This document shows, in pieces, positions 13,992 through 21,784 of a stretch of DNA of 21,784 nt. The notes below the pieces were generated by a model. That model made no database searches, was not told the origin of the DNA, and worked only from the letters and a program-made list of their open reading frames with translations. Position 1 is the stretch's first letter; the number at the start of each line of letters is the position of its first letter. This DNA comes from an uncultured Bacteroidales bacterium. Its GTDB lineage: Bacteria > Bacteroidota > Bacteroidia > Bacteroidales > Bacteroidaceae. The translations under genes and the position numbers were made by a program. The stretch spans positions 1 to 21,784 of the forward strand of contig CAMAMZ010000013.1 of the NCBI GenBank assembly GCA_945837185.1, read 5' to 3'.

Positions 13992-15077
13992 ATGAGCACA
14001 ATCGAAACAGAAAACTGCTGTGGCCTGAAGCGAGAAGACTTTCAGACCACAATTAACGGCAAAAAGACCGACTTGTATATATTGCGCAACAAGTGTGGAA
14101 ATGAGGTGGCTATCACCAATTACGGTGGTGCTATTGTAGCCATCATGGTGCCCGATCGTAACGGTGTGCGTGCCAATGTGATACAAGGGCATGACAACAT
14201 ACAGGACGTTATCAACAGTCCGGAGCCTTACCTCTCCACGCTGGTAGGACGCTACGGCAACCGTATCTGCAAGGGTAAGTTTCAATTGCACGGCAAAGAA
14301 TACACACTGGCTATCAATAACGGTCCAAACAGCTTACATGGCGGAAAAGAAGGATTCAACGCTAAAGTGTGGGAGGCCAACCAGGTAAACCCACAGGCTG
14401 TGGTACTGAAATACACCAGTCCTTACGGTGAGGAGGGCTACTCTGGAGAAATGACCGTATGGGTTGCCTACACCTTTACTGACGACAATGAGTTAATCAT
14501 CAAATACCAGGCAAAGACCAACAAGAAAACTATCGTAAACCTGACAAGCCACGGTTTCTTCTCGCTTGCAGGTATTGCTAACCCCACCCCCACCATCGAT
14601 AATCTGATTTGCGAAATCAATGCTGACTATTATCTGCCTATCGACAATACAAGTATTCCTACCGGAGAGATTCGTTTCGTGAAAGGCACTCCCTTTGACT
14701 TCCGCACTCCGAAACCTGTTGGACAGGACATTGATGCTGATGACGAGCAGATTAAGAATGGTGCAGGTTACGATCACTGTTATGTGCTGAACAAGAAAGA
14801 AGAAGGAGAGTTGAGTTTTGCAGCCAAGATTACGGAGCCGAACAGCGGAAGAACCATGGAGGTGTATACAACGGAACCCGGTGTGCAGGTGTATACCGAC
14901 AATTGGGCTGATGGCTACAAGGGGCAGCATGGTGCCACCTTCCCTCGTCGCAGTGCCATTTGCTTCGAGGCACAACACTTCCCCGATTCTCCCAACCATC
15001 CTTATTTCCCCTCAGTAGTGCTCACACCAGAGGGTACCTACACACAGAAAACTATCTACAAGTTTGGTGTAGAATAA
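13992..15077 (+). CDS. galM: Aldose 1-epimerase (mutarotase), cytoplasmic
   Basis: Interconverts the alpha and beta anomers of galactose and glucose, supplying alpha-galactose to galactokinase. The protein has 361 residues and no signal peptide, hence is cytoplasmic. The family's active-site residues can be placed: R91 (YGNRI), H116 (NSLHGG), H187 (LTSHGFF), D261 (YDHCYVL) and E295 (TEPGVQVYT), the last two histidines and Glu being the acid/base residues in characterised GalM. It is the first gene of galM-MFS-galK. A second mutarotase gene, for a lipoprotein, follows at 17777. Confidence 0.94.
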   Translation: MSTIETENCCGLKREDFQTTINGKKTDLYILRNKCGNEVAITNYGGAIVAIMVPDRNGVRANVIQGHDNIQDVINSPEPYLSTLVGRYGNRICKGKFQLHGKEYTLAINNGPNSLHGGKEGFNAKVWEANQVNPQAVVLKYTSPYGEEGYSGEMTVWVAYTFTDDNELIIKYQAKTNKKTIVNLTSHGFFSLAGIANPTPTIDNLICEINADYYLPIDNTSIPTGEIRFVKGTPFDFRTPKPVGQDIDADDEQIKNGAGYDHCYVLNKKEEGELSFAAKITEPNSGRTMEVYTTEPGVQVYTDNWADGYKGQHGATFPRRSAICFEAQHFPDSPNHPYFPSVVLTPEGTYTQKTIYKFGVE

Positions 15078-15137
15078 GAGATATCACGACATAAGCCAAA
15101 TGATAATAACAATAATAACCAACTAAAACTAAAAACA

Positions 15138-16412
15138 ATGAGTCAAGAGAAAAAACAATGGGGTGCCATCATTGTGATGATAGCACTCTTTGCCATGATT
15201 GCCTTCGTGACCAACCTATGCTCACCAATGGCCATCATCGTGAAAAACGATTTCGGAGCAAGCAATGTTCTTGCCCAGATCGGTAATATCGGTAACTTCA
15301 TCGCTTACCTGATTATGGGTATTCCGGCCGGTATACTGATTGCCAAATTCGGCTACAAGAAAACTGCTCTTATTGGTTTGGCCATCGGTATCATAGGTGT
15401 ATTGATACAGTGGATGAGTGGCCATGTGGGTCGTGAGATTGCGTTCCTGGTGTACCTGATTGGTGCTTTCGTGAGCGGTTTGACCATGTGTATCTTGAAC
15501 TGTGTGGTGAACCCTATGCTCAACCAGCTTGGTGGTGGTGGCAACAAGGGTAACCAGCTGATTCAGATTGGTGGTGTGTTTAACAGTGGTGCAGCAGTGG
15601 CCGTTTACATCATTATGGGTGCCTTGATTGGTGATGCCGCAAAAGCACACATTGCTGATGCCACACCAGCATTGATGATTGCATTGGCTATCTTCGTGGT
15701 GGCATTCATCGTCATACTCTTCACCAAAATTGAAGAGCCGGAGCAAGCTCCCGTTGACATCAGTCTGTTGAAGGGTGCCATGCAATATCGCCATTTCGTG
15801 CTCGGCACCTTAGCGATCTTCCTGTACATGGGTATTGAGGTAGGTACTCCTACTTACATGCTGCAATATCTGACATCTACTCCTATCGGTGACGCTACCG
15901 AGCCCATGGCCGCCAGCATTGCCGGTTTGATTGCTGCTGTTTACTGGCTGATGATGCTTGCAGGTCGTTTCCTCGGTGGTATCATAGGTGGTAAGATTTC
16001 CAGTCGCGCCATGATTACTACCGTTTCTACCCTCAGCATCCTTTTGGTTCTTTTCGGTATGTTTGCGCCCACTACTTCAACCATCAATGTGCCAGGTATT
16101 GACTGGGCGAATTTATCCGTCATCTGGTCTGAAGTACCAGTAGGTATCTTTGCCTTCATCCTCGTTGGTCTGTGTACAAGTGTGATGTGGGGTGGTATCT
16201 TCAACATGGCTGTTGAAGGCTTGGGCCGCTACACCGCTATTGCATCGGGCATCTTCATGACAATGGTATTCGGTTGTGCAGTGATGGTTCCTCTGCAGGG
16301 ATGGGTAGCCGACCTCACCGGCAACTATCTGACTTCTTACTGGGTGGTAGTAGCTTGTGCAGCCTACGTCCTGTTCTATGCACTGATAGGTAGTCGCGTA
16401 GCCAAGAAATAA
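15138..16412 (+). CDS. Sugar MFS transporter (glucose/galactose type)
   Basis: A 424-residue inner-membrane protein with about twelve hydrophobic segments, typical of the major facilitator superfamily. The loop between segments 2 and 3 reads GIPAGILIAKFGYKKTALIGL (about 61-81), a recognisable MFS motif A. The charged central loop is near 196-215 (TKIEEPEQAPVDISLL). Resemblance is to the FHS group of sugar/H+ symporters (FucP, GluP). Its position between galM (60-base gap) and galK (45-base gap) argues for galactose import, perhaps with glucose. Substrate range and coupling ion are inferred, not shown. Confidence 0.88.
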   Translation: MSQEKKQWGAIIVMIALFAMIAFVTNLCSPMAIIVKNDFGASNVLAQIGNIGNFIAYLIMGIPAGILIAKFGYKKTALIGLAIGIIGVLIQWMSGHVGREIAFLVYLIGAFVSGLTMCILNCVVNPMLNQLGGGGNKGNQLIQIGGVFNSGAAVAVYIIMGALIGDAAKAHIADATPALMIALAIFVVAFIVILFTKIEEPEQAPVDISLLKGAMQYRHFVLGTLAIFLYMGIEVGTPTYMLQYLTSTPIGDATEPMAASIAGLIAAVYWLMMLAGRFLGGIIGGKISSRAMITTVSTLSILLVLFGMFAPTTSTINVPGIDWANLSVIWSEVPVGIFAFILVGLCTSVMWGGIFNMAVEGLGRYTAIASGIFMTMVFGCAVMVPLQGWVADLTGNYLTSYWVVVACAAYVLFYALIGSRVAKK

Positions 16413-16457
16413 TAGTAAACCTTATTATATAAACCCAATAAAAAACATTTGAACATT

Positions 16458-17618
16458 ATGGATATTGAAAAAGTAAGAAGTCGTTTTATCAAGCATTTTG
16501 ATGGTAAAACTGGCAACATTTATATGTCACCGGGACGTATCAACCTTATCGGTGAGCATACTGACTATAATGGCGGATTCGTATTCCCCGGTGCTGTAGA
16601 CAAAGGTATTATGGCTGAGGTTCGCCCCAACGGAACCAACACTGTGATGTGCTATTCCATTGACATGAAAGACCGTGTAGAGTTTAAGGTCGACGATCCT
16701 CAAGGTCCCCGCACTACATGGGCTCGCTACATCTATGGTATCGTGCAGGAAATGCGCGCCTTGGGTGTTGACGTCAAAGGTTTCAACACTGCTTTCTATG
16801 GTGATGTGCCTCTGGGTGCCGGTATGTCGTCTTCCGCTGCATTGGAGAGCTGCTTTGCTTTCGCATTGAACGATTTGTTTGGCGAAAACAAGGTATCGAA
16901 ATGGGATTTGGCCTTGGCAGGTCAGGCCACAGAACACAAATACATTGGTGTGAACTGTGGTATCATGGACCAGTTTGCCAGTGTCTTTGGCAAAGAGGGT
17001 AAATTGATGCGTCTCGACTGTCGTTCACGTGAGTTTGAATATTTCCCCTTCCAACCTGAAGGCTACAAATTGATGTTGCTCGATTCCAAGGTAAAGCATG
17101 AGTTGAAAGGGTCTCCTTACAACGACCGCCGCAACAGTTGCGAGAATGTGGTGAAACATATTGCTGCCAAGTATCCCGACCAGAAGTTTGAGACGCTTCG
17201 CGACTGCAATTGGGAGCAGTTGGAGGCTGTGCGTCAGGAAGTAGGCGAAGAAGACTACACACGCGCTTATTTCGTATTGGGCGAAAAGGAACGCGTGCTG
17301 GCTGTTTGCGATGCTTTGGAGAAAGGTGATTACGAGACTGTTGGCAAGAAGATGTATGAAACCCACGAAGGTCTGAGCAAGGCTTATGAGGTTTCGTGCG
17401 AAGAACTTGACTACCTGAATGATTTGGCTAAAGAGAACAGTGTGACCGGTAGCCGTATCATGGGTGGTGGCTTTGGCGGTTGTACCATCAACCTGGTGAA
17501 AGAAGAACTCTATGATACTTTCATTGCCGATGCGAAAGCCAAGTTCAAGGCTCGTTATGGCCATGAGCCTGCTGTATATGATGTCATCATCAGCGAGGGT
17601 GCACACAAAGTTTGCTAA
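16458..17618 (+). CDS. galK: Galactokinase
   Basis: Phosphorylates alpha-D-galactose to galactose-1-phosphate with ATP, the first kinase step of the Leloir pathway. The protein has 386 residues from the ATG at 16458 (MDIEKVRSRF); a TTG three codons earlier also opens the frame but is less likely. The galactokinase signature GRINLIGEHTDYNGG is at 26-40, the GHMP ATP loop PLGAGMSSSAALE at 118-130, the catalytic Asp in GIMDQFASVFG at D171, and the third GHMP motif GSRIMGGGFGGCTINL near the C-terminus. The galactokinase signature separates it from mevalonate and homoserine kinases. A strong terminator follows. No galT or galE is present in the window. Confidence 0.97.
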   Translation: MDIEKVRSRFIKHFDGKTGNIYMSPGRINLIGEHTDYNGGFVFPGAVDKGIMAEVRPNGTNTVMCYSIDMKDRVEFKVDDPQGPRTTWARYIYGIVQEMRALGVDVKGFNTAFYGDVPLGAGMSSSAALESCFAFALNDLFGENKVSKWDLALAGQATEHKYIGVNCGIMDQFASVFGKEGKLMRLDCRSREFEYFPFQPEGYKLMLLDSKVKHELKGSPYNDRRNSCENVVKHIAAKYPDQKFETLRDCNWEQLEAVRQEVGEEDYTRAYFVLGEKERVLAVCDALEKGDYETVGKKMYETHEGLSKAYEVSCEELDYLNDLAKENSVTGSRIMGGGFGGCTINLVKEELYDTFIADAKAKFKARYGHEPAVYDVIISEGAHKVC

Positions 17619-17642
17619 TATCCTTTGCTGTCACAATAAAAG

Positions 17643-17675
17643 AAACCGCCTTTTGTAAGGGAAGGCGGTTTTTTT
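17643..17675 (+). terminator. Rho-independent terminator after galK
   Basis: AAACCGCCTT (17643-17652) pairs perfectly with 17662-17671 around a 9-base loop, and the stem runs into seven Ts (17669-17675). It starts 25 bases after the galK stop and separates the galactose unit from the next gene. Confidence 0.92.
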
Positions 17676-17776
17676 ATTGCCTGCACGAAAATTCCTACAG
17701 GAAAAATGCAGGATTCAGAAAAAAATGGCTAAATTTACAGCATAATTTGAAGAAGTATCATTTAAACCACAAGGAA

Positions 17777-18937
17777 ATGAAAAAAATTGCTCGTATTGCA
17801 CTGATTGCTGGTATGATTACATCTCTTATGCCCGCATGTTCTGGTAATGGTGGTCTGACAACATCAGGCTTAGATCCAGCCAAATTCGACACCCTTATCA
17901 ACGAAAAACCCGTAAAACTTTATACCCTTAACAACGACAATGGTATGGAGGTTTGTATAACCAATTTCGGTGGCCGTATCGTGTCATTATGTGTGCCCGA
18001 CAAGAATGGCAACAGCATTGATGTGGTGTTAGGATTTGACAATATCCACCAGTATGCCGACTCTGTTAACAGTCCAAGCGACTTCGGTGCCGCTATTGGC
18101 CGCTATGCCAATCGTATCAACCAAGGCAAGCTGGTAGTTGGTGACAAGAAGATTCAACTGCCGCAAAACAACTTTGGCCACTGTTTGCACGGAGGCTTTT
18201 CCGGATGGCAGTACCAAGTATATGACGCTGTACAACCCAACGACACGACACTGGAATTGACAATCGTTTCGCCCGATGGCGACAATAACTTCCCTGGAAC
18301 AGTAACAGCAAAAGTTACCTACACTGCAAAATACAACAATACACTCGACATTCAGTACGAGGCAACTACCGACAAGGAGACTGTCATCAACATGACCAAC
18401 CACGCTTATTTCAACCTTACAGGCGACATGAGCCATGCTGGTACAAACATGGTGTTATACATCAATGCGGATAATTTCACACCTTCTGATTCAACCTTCA
18501 TGACAACCGGTGAAATCAGACCCGTATATGGAACGCCCATGGACTTCACCAAACGTCATGCTCTCTATGAAACAATAGGAGATACAACCTTTACACAGAT
18601 TAAGTATGGACGTGGATACGACCATAACTGGTGTTTGAACACCTATAAAAACGGCAAGGGAGACGACACGCGTGTTGCCGCTACCCTTTATGCCCCCAAC
18701 ACAGGCATATCGATGGATATGTTCACTACAGAGCCTGGCGTACAGGTTTATTCCGGAAACTTCTTGGATGGCACTATTAAAGGTAAACATGGTATAGCCT
18801 ATCCGCAACGTTCTGCCGTTTGCTTGGAAAGCCAGAAATATCCCGACTCTCCCAACAAGAAGCAATTTGCCTCGCCTTATCTGAAGCCAGGCGAGAAATA
18901 TACCAGCCATACAGCTTATCGATTTACCGTGAAATAA
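17777..18937 (+). CDS. galM: Aldose 1-epimerase lipoprotein
   Basis: A second mutarotase, 386 residues from the ATG at 17777, with an export signal: MKKIARIALIAGMITSLMPAC, C21 being the likely lipidated cysteine. The frame is open back to 17612, but that stretch crosses the galK terminator, so the MKK start is preferred. Active-site residues match the cytoplasmic paralogue: H138 (HCLHGG), H209 (NMTNHAYFNL), D282 (YDHNWCL) and E319 (TEPGVQVYS). The likely site is the periplasm or outer membrane, where it would equilibrate sugar anomers before uptake (inference). It has no strong promoter: TAAATTTA lies upstream, one base off TAnnTTTG. tkt follows after 36 bases. Confidence 0.92.
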   Translation: MKKIARIALIAGMITSLMPACSGNGGLTTSGLDPAKFDTLINEKPVKLYTLNNDNGMEVCITNFGGRIVSLCVPDKNGNSIDVVLGFDNIHQYADSVNSPSDFGAAIGRYANRINQGKLVVGDKKIQLPQNNFGHCLHGGFSGWQYQVYDAVQPNDTTLELTIVSPDGDNNFPGTVTAKVTYTAKYNNTLDIQYEATTDKETVINMTNHAYFNLTGDMSHAGTNMVLYINADNFTPSDSTFMTTGEIRPVYGTPMDFTKRHALYETIGDTTFTQIKYGRGYDHNWCLNTYKNGKGDDTRVAATLYAPNTGISMDMFTTEPGVQVYSGNFLDGTIKGKHGIAYPQRSAVCLESQKYPDSPNKKQFASPYLKPGEKYTSHTAYRFTVK

Positions 18938-18973
18938 CGAACTATATATGAATTTTTAGTTTTTAACAAAACA

Positions 18974-20992
18974 ATGAACAACAAACAATTGATGAACAAG
19001 GCAGCCAACAATATCCGCATTTTAGCTGCCTCTATGGTAGAAAAGGCGAACTCGGGGCATCCAGGTGGAGCCATGGGCGGTTCCGATTTTATCAACGTCC
19101 TTTTCTCGGAATTCCTTGTGTATGATCCGGAAGACCCCACATGGAGCGGTAGAGACCGTTTCTATCTTGACCCCGGACACATGTCACCCATGCTGTATGC
19201 AGCCCTCGCCCTGCAAGGCAAGTTTACAATTGATGAACTCAAACAATTCCGCCAGTGGGACTCTCCCACTCCCGGCCATCCAGAGCGTGACGTAATGCGA
19301 GGAATTGAGAATACTTCCGGTCCTCTTGGTCAGGGACATACCTTTGCGGCAGGTGCTGCCGTAGCAGAGAAATTTCTGGAAGCCCGTTTGGGTAAAACCA
19401 TGATGCAACACAAGATTTATGCGTATATCTCTGACGGTGGTGTACAGGAAGAGATTTCTCAAGGAACAGGTCGTCTGGCAGGTGTGTTGGGGCTTAATAA
19501 CCTCATTATGTTCTATGACTCCAACAACATCCAACTCTCCACTTCATGTGATGTGGTGACACAAGAAGACACGGCCGCAAAATATGAAGCATGGGGATGG
19601 AACGTTCTCACTATCAACGGTAATGATGTTGATGAAATTCGTTCTGCCTTAACAGCAGCTCAAACAGAAGAGGCTCGCCCCACCCTGATTATTGGTAAGA
19701 CGGTGATGGGCAAGGGTGCTTTGAAAGAGGATGGTAGCAGTTATGAGAACACTATCAAGACACACGGTGCTCCCTTGGGAGGCAATGCCTATCGCAACAC
19801 CGTGACAAACCTTGGCGGCAATCCTGATGACCCCTTCGTTATTTTCGATGATGTGAAGGAACTGTATGCCCAGCGTCGTGCTGAACTGCAAACCATCGTG
19901 GCTGCACGTCGTAGTGCTGAGGCCGAATGGGCTGCTGCTAACCCTGAGCTGGCTGCACAAAAGGAAGAGTGGTTCTCTGGCAAGGCTCCGAAGGTTGACT
20001 GGAGTGCTTGTGTGCAAAAAGAGAATATTGCAACCCGTGCTGCTTCAGCTGCCTGTTTGGGTGTGCTGGCAGAGCAAGTGCCCAACATGGTATGCTCTTC
20101 GGCCGACTTGTCGAACTCCGATAAGACCGACGGCTTCTTGAAGAAGACCCATGACATGGTGAGAGGCGACTTTAGCGGTGCCTTCTTCGAAGCAGGTGTG
20201 AGCGAACTTACCATGGCTTGTATGTGTATTGGTATGTATCTCCACGGTGGTGTTATTCCAGCATGTGCCACCTTCTTTGTCTTCTCCGACTATATGAAGC
20301 CTGCAGTTCGTTTGGCTGCCCTCATGCGCGTACCTATCAAGTTTATCTGGACGCATGATGCCTTCCGTGTAGGTGAGGACGGCCCAACCCATGAGCCTGT
20401 AGAGCAAGAAGCACAGATTCGTTTGATGGAGAAACTGAAGAACCATCACGGTGAAGACTCTGTACGCGTGTTCCGTCCGGCCGACGCTGAAGAGGCTACC
20501 GTTTGCTGGGCCATGGCTATGGAGAACGTGTCGACACCAACTGCACTCATTCTCTCACGTCAAGGCATTCAGAACCTACCAGCAGGAAATGACTACCAGC
20601 AGGTACGAAAAGGTGCCTATATCGTGGCAGGTTCAGATGAGGACTTCGATGTGATATTGCTGGCAAGTGGTTCGGAAGTAGCTACCTTGGAGGCTGGTGC
20701 TGCCCTCCTCCGCAATGACGGTATCAAGGTGCGCATTGTCAGCGTGCCTTCAGAAGGACTCTTCCGTCGACAGAGTCGCGAATATCAAGAGCTTATTCTC
20801 CCCACAAACGCACGCATCTTTGGCTTGACAGCCGGTCTGCCCGTAACATTAGAAGGGTTGGTTGGAAGCCGTGGCCGCGTCTTTGGATTGAGCAGCTTTG
20901 GATTCTCCGCTCCTTATAAAATTCTGGACGAGAAATTAGGCTTTACAGCTGCCAACGTCTATAAAGAAGTAAAGGAAATGTTGAACAATTAA
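18974..20992 (+). CDS. tkt: Transketolase
   Basis: A thiamine-diphosphate enzyme that moves two-carbon units between ketose and aldose phosphates in the non-oxidative pentose phosphate pathway. The protein has 672 residues, the full family length. It shows KANSGHPGG (H29), PGHMSPMLYA (H69), GPLGQG (116-121) and the cofactor/Mg motif in the form SDGG (153-156), ending in YDSNN near 181-185, where most relatives have GDG. The activating Glu is in FFEAGVSELTM, followed by LHGG and GEDGPTHEPVEQ in the second half. rpiB follows 14 bases on, so the two are co-transcribed and work on the same pentose phosphates. Confidence 0.96.
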   Translation: MNNKQLMNKAANNIRILAASMVEKANSGHPGGAMGGSDFINVLFSEFLVYDPEDPTWSGRDRFYLDPGHMSPMLYAALALQGKFTIDELKQFRQWDSPTPGHPERDVMRGIENTSGPLGQGHTFAAGAAVAEKFLEARLGKTMMQHKIYAYISDGGVQEEISQGTGRLAGVLGLNNLIMFYDSNNIQLSTSCDVVTQEDTAAKYEAWGWNVLTINGNDVDEIRSALTAAQTEEARPTLIIGKTVMGKGALKEDGSSYENTIKTHGAPLGGNAYRNTVTNLGGNPDDPFVIFDDVKELYAQRRAELQTIVAARRSAEAEWAAANPELAAQKEEWFSGKAPKVDWSACVQKENIATRAASAACLGVLAEQVPNMVCSSADLSNSDKTDGFLKKTHDMVRGDFSGAFFEAGVSELTMACMCIGMYLHGGVIPACATFFVFSDYMKPAVRLAALMRVPIKFIWTHDAFRVGEDGPTHEPVEQEAQIRLMEKLKNHHGEDSVRVFRPADAEEATVCWAMAMENVSTPTALILSRQGIQNLPAGNDYQQVRKGAYIVAGSDEDFDVILLASGSEVATLEAGAALLRNDGIKVRIVSVPSEGLFRRQSREYQELILPTNARIFGLTAGLPVTLEGLVGSRGRVFGLSSFGFSAPYKILDEKLGFTAANVYKEVKEMLNN

Positions 20993-21006
20993 TCTCTAAT
21001 TGAACA

Positions 21007-21456
21007 ATGGAAGTAAAGAAAGTTGGACTGGCCTGCGATCACGCAGGCTTTCCCCTTAAGCAGTTTGTGCTTACGTATTTAGAGAAGAAAGGTTATCCGG
21101 TTGAGGATTTCGGTACGTATAGCGACCAGAGTGTAGATTATGCAGACTTTGCCCACAAGTTGGCAGATGCCATTGAAAGTGGTGATGTGTATCCTGGTAT
21201 CGGTATTTGCGGTAGCGGTGAAGGAATGGCCATTGCACTGAACAAACATCAGGGTGTGCGTGCCGGTTTGGTTTGGAACACTGATATAGCTTGTTTGATT
21301 CGTCAGCATAATGATGCCAACTGCATCGTATTGCCGGGTCGATTCATCGACAACAAAACAGCAGAGGCTATTCTCGACAAGTTCTTTACGGCATCCTTTG
21401 AAGGAGGTCGGCATGAACGTCGTGTACAGAAGATTCCTGTGCCGACAAAAGAATAA
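21007..21456 (+). CDS. rpiB: Ribose-5-phosphate isomerase B
   Basis: Interconverts ribose-5-phosphate and ribulose-5-phosphate. The protein has 149 residues, standard for RpiB. Landmarks are ACDHAGFPLK (D11, H12), VDYADFA (43-49), the catalytic cysteine C68 in GIGICGSGEG, NKHQGVRAGL and RQHNDAN with H101. A serine (S70) stands where Escherichia coli RpiB has Thr. Relatives that isomerise galactose-6-phosphate (LacA/LacB) or allose-6-phosphate share the fold, but pairing with tkt favours RpiB. It ends a transcript closed by the terminator at 21519-21551. Confidence 0.95.
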   Translation: MEVKKVGLACDHAGFPLKQFVLTYLEKKGYPVEDFGTYSDQSVDYADFAHKLADAIESGDVYPGIGICGSGEGMAIALNKHQGVRAGLVWNTDIACLIRQHNDANCIVLPGRFIDNKTAEAILDKFFTASFEGGRHERRVQKIPVPTKE

Positions 21457-21518
21457 GTCTACATCGTTGAAGTTACCAAGCTGGAAAACAAGCTAAACGC
21501 AAGAATTTTCCCCGTAAT

Positions 21519-21551
21519 AAAAAAGCCTCCACGAAAATGTGGAGGCTTTTT
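21519..21551 (+). terminator. Rho-independent terminator after rpiB
   Basis: A stem of about 13 bp (core GCCTCCAC 21525-21532 with GTGGAGGC 21539-21546, extended by A-T pairs) has a 6-base loop and ends in five Ts. The A-run on the left arm means it could also serve the opposite strand. Confidence 0.92.
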
Positions 21552-21655
21552 CCTGTCTTCATCACTTTTTTGCGCCATTAGATAGCGCATAATGTTAATC
21601 TGCGAGTTAAGCAAAATAATGGGGTGGTTTTGGGTGGCGCAAGCGAAAAATGTGC

Positions 21656-21758
21656 ATCTAAACATTCTTTGCCAAGTATCTAAACATAAAAGGCAATTTA
21701 TCTAAAGATACTTTGCCATTTATCTAAACATACTTTGCCATTTATCTAAACATACTTT
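21656..21758. repeat. 22-base tandem repeat, about 4.7 copies
   Basis: Units start at 21656, 21678, 21700, 21722 and 21744, exactly 22 bases apart. Each begins ATCTAAA, and units 1, 3 and 4 carry TTTGCC at unit positions 13-18. Unit 2 carries AGGCAA instead, close to the reverse complement of that core. The fifth unit breaks off after 15 bases and runs into TTTTAGA, which with its own TCTAAA forms a small inverted repeat (21745-21750 with 21759-21764). The regular spacing, about two DNA turns, suggests an array of protein-binding sites for a gene beyond the window (inference). Confidence 0.8.
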
Positions 21759-21784
21759 TTTAGACCTGTTTTTGTCAGAGAACG

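Larger units (their letters stand above)
21457..21784. other. Terminal gene-free stretch
   Basis: No convincing gene is present in the last 328 bases. They hold the rpiB terminator, a weak TGCGC/GCGCA hairpin (21571-21589) and a 22-base tandem repeat (21656-21758). The short frame on the minus strand here crosses the terminator and is not credible. Confidence 0.6.

Noticed and set aside
17612..17776. Longer N-terminus for the second GalM
   Set aside because: It would be translated through the galK terminator hairpin and would bury the lipoprotein signal that starts at 17777.
21459..21665. 68-residue frame on the minus strand
   Set aside because: It reads through the rpiB terminator; the residue run PPHFRGGFF is simply the translated hairpin.
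1..21784. New defence, mobile or biosynthetic multi-gene system
   Set aside because: Every substantial open frame is accounted for by a known housekeeping, surface-sugar or membrane family. No integrase, transposase, toxin-antitoxin pair or unfamiliar gene cluster is present.

Overview
The window looks like ordinary chromosome from a member of the Bacteroidales, most likely Prevotella or a close relative. Several signs point there. Upstream of many genes is the TAnnTTTG box of the Bacteroidetes primary sigma factor, twice with a TTTG about 19-20 bases further upstream. Shine-Dalgarno sequences are weak or missing. The gene pairings (galM-sugar MFS-galK, tkt-rpiB, grpE-dnaJ without dnaK) and the protein variants also fit this group. 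The species cannot be named from the sequence alone.

Layout. Positions 1-335 hold no gene, only repeats and an AT-rich inverted repeat. Next on the minus strand are gmd and fcl, the two steps from GDP-mannose to GDP-L-fucose, with a very good promoter at 2468-2498. An overlapping lrgA-lrgB pair follows, also on the minus strand. Divergent from it on the plus strand are a small META-domain lipoprotein and metY (O-acetylhomoserine sulfhydrylase). MetY converges on a large membrane-anchored nucleotide-sugar epimerase/dehydratase of the CapD/PglF type. The 360-base space between these two is full of hairpins. A YkvA-like (DUF1232) protein and the RNase P RNA gene (rnpB, about 8560-8943) follow on the minus strand.

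From 9120 onward every gene is on the plus strand: a YbiT-type ABC-F ATPase, grpE, dnaJ and folC; then a galactose unit of galM, a sugar MFS transporter and galK, which begins at a clear promoter and ends at a textbook terminator (17643-17675); then a second, lipoprotein galM, tkt and rpiB, closed by another strong terminator. The last 130 bases carry a 22-base tandem repeat.

Functionally the window covers GDP-fucose and surface-polysaccharide precursors, sulfur amino acid synthesis, protein folding (the GrpE and DnaJ partners of DnaK), folate polyglutamylation, galactose uptake and phosphorylation, and the non-oxidative pentose phosphate pathway. I see no phage, insertion sequence, tRNA, CRISPR-cas locus or defence system, and no convincing new multi-gene system. 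The observations most worth a second look are the terminal 22-base repeats, the repeat pair at 22-149, the nested hairpins at 5625-5692, and an ABC-F protein whose second ATP site has lost its key residues.
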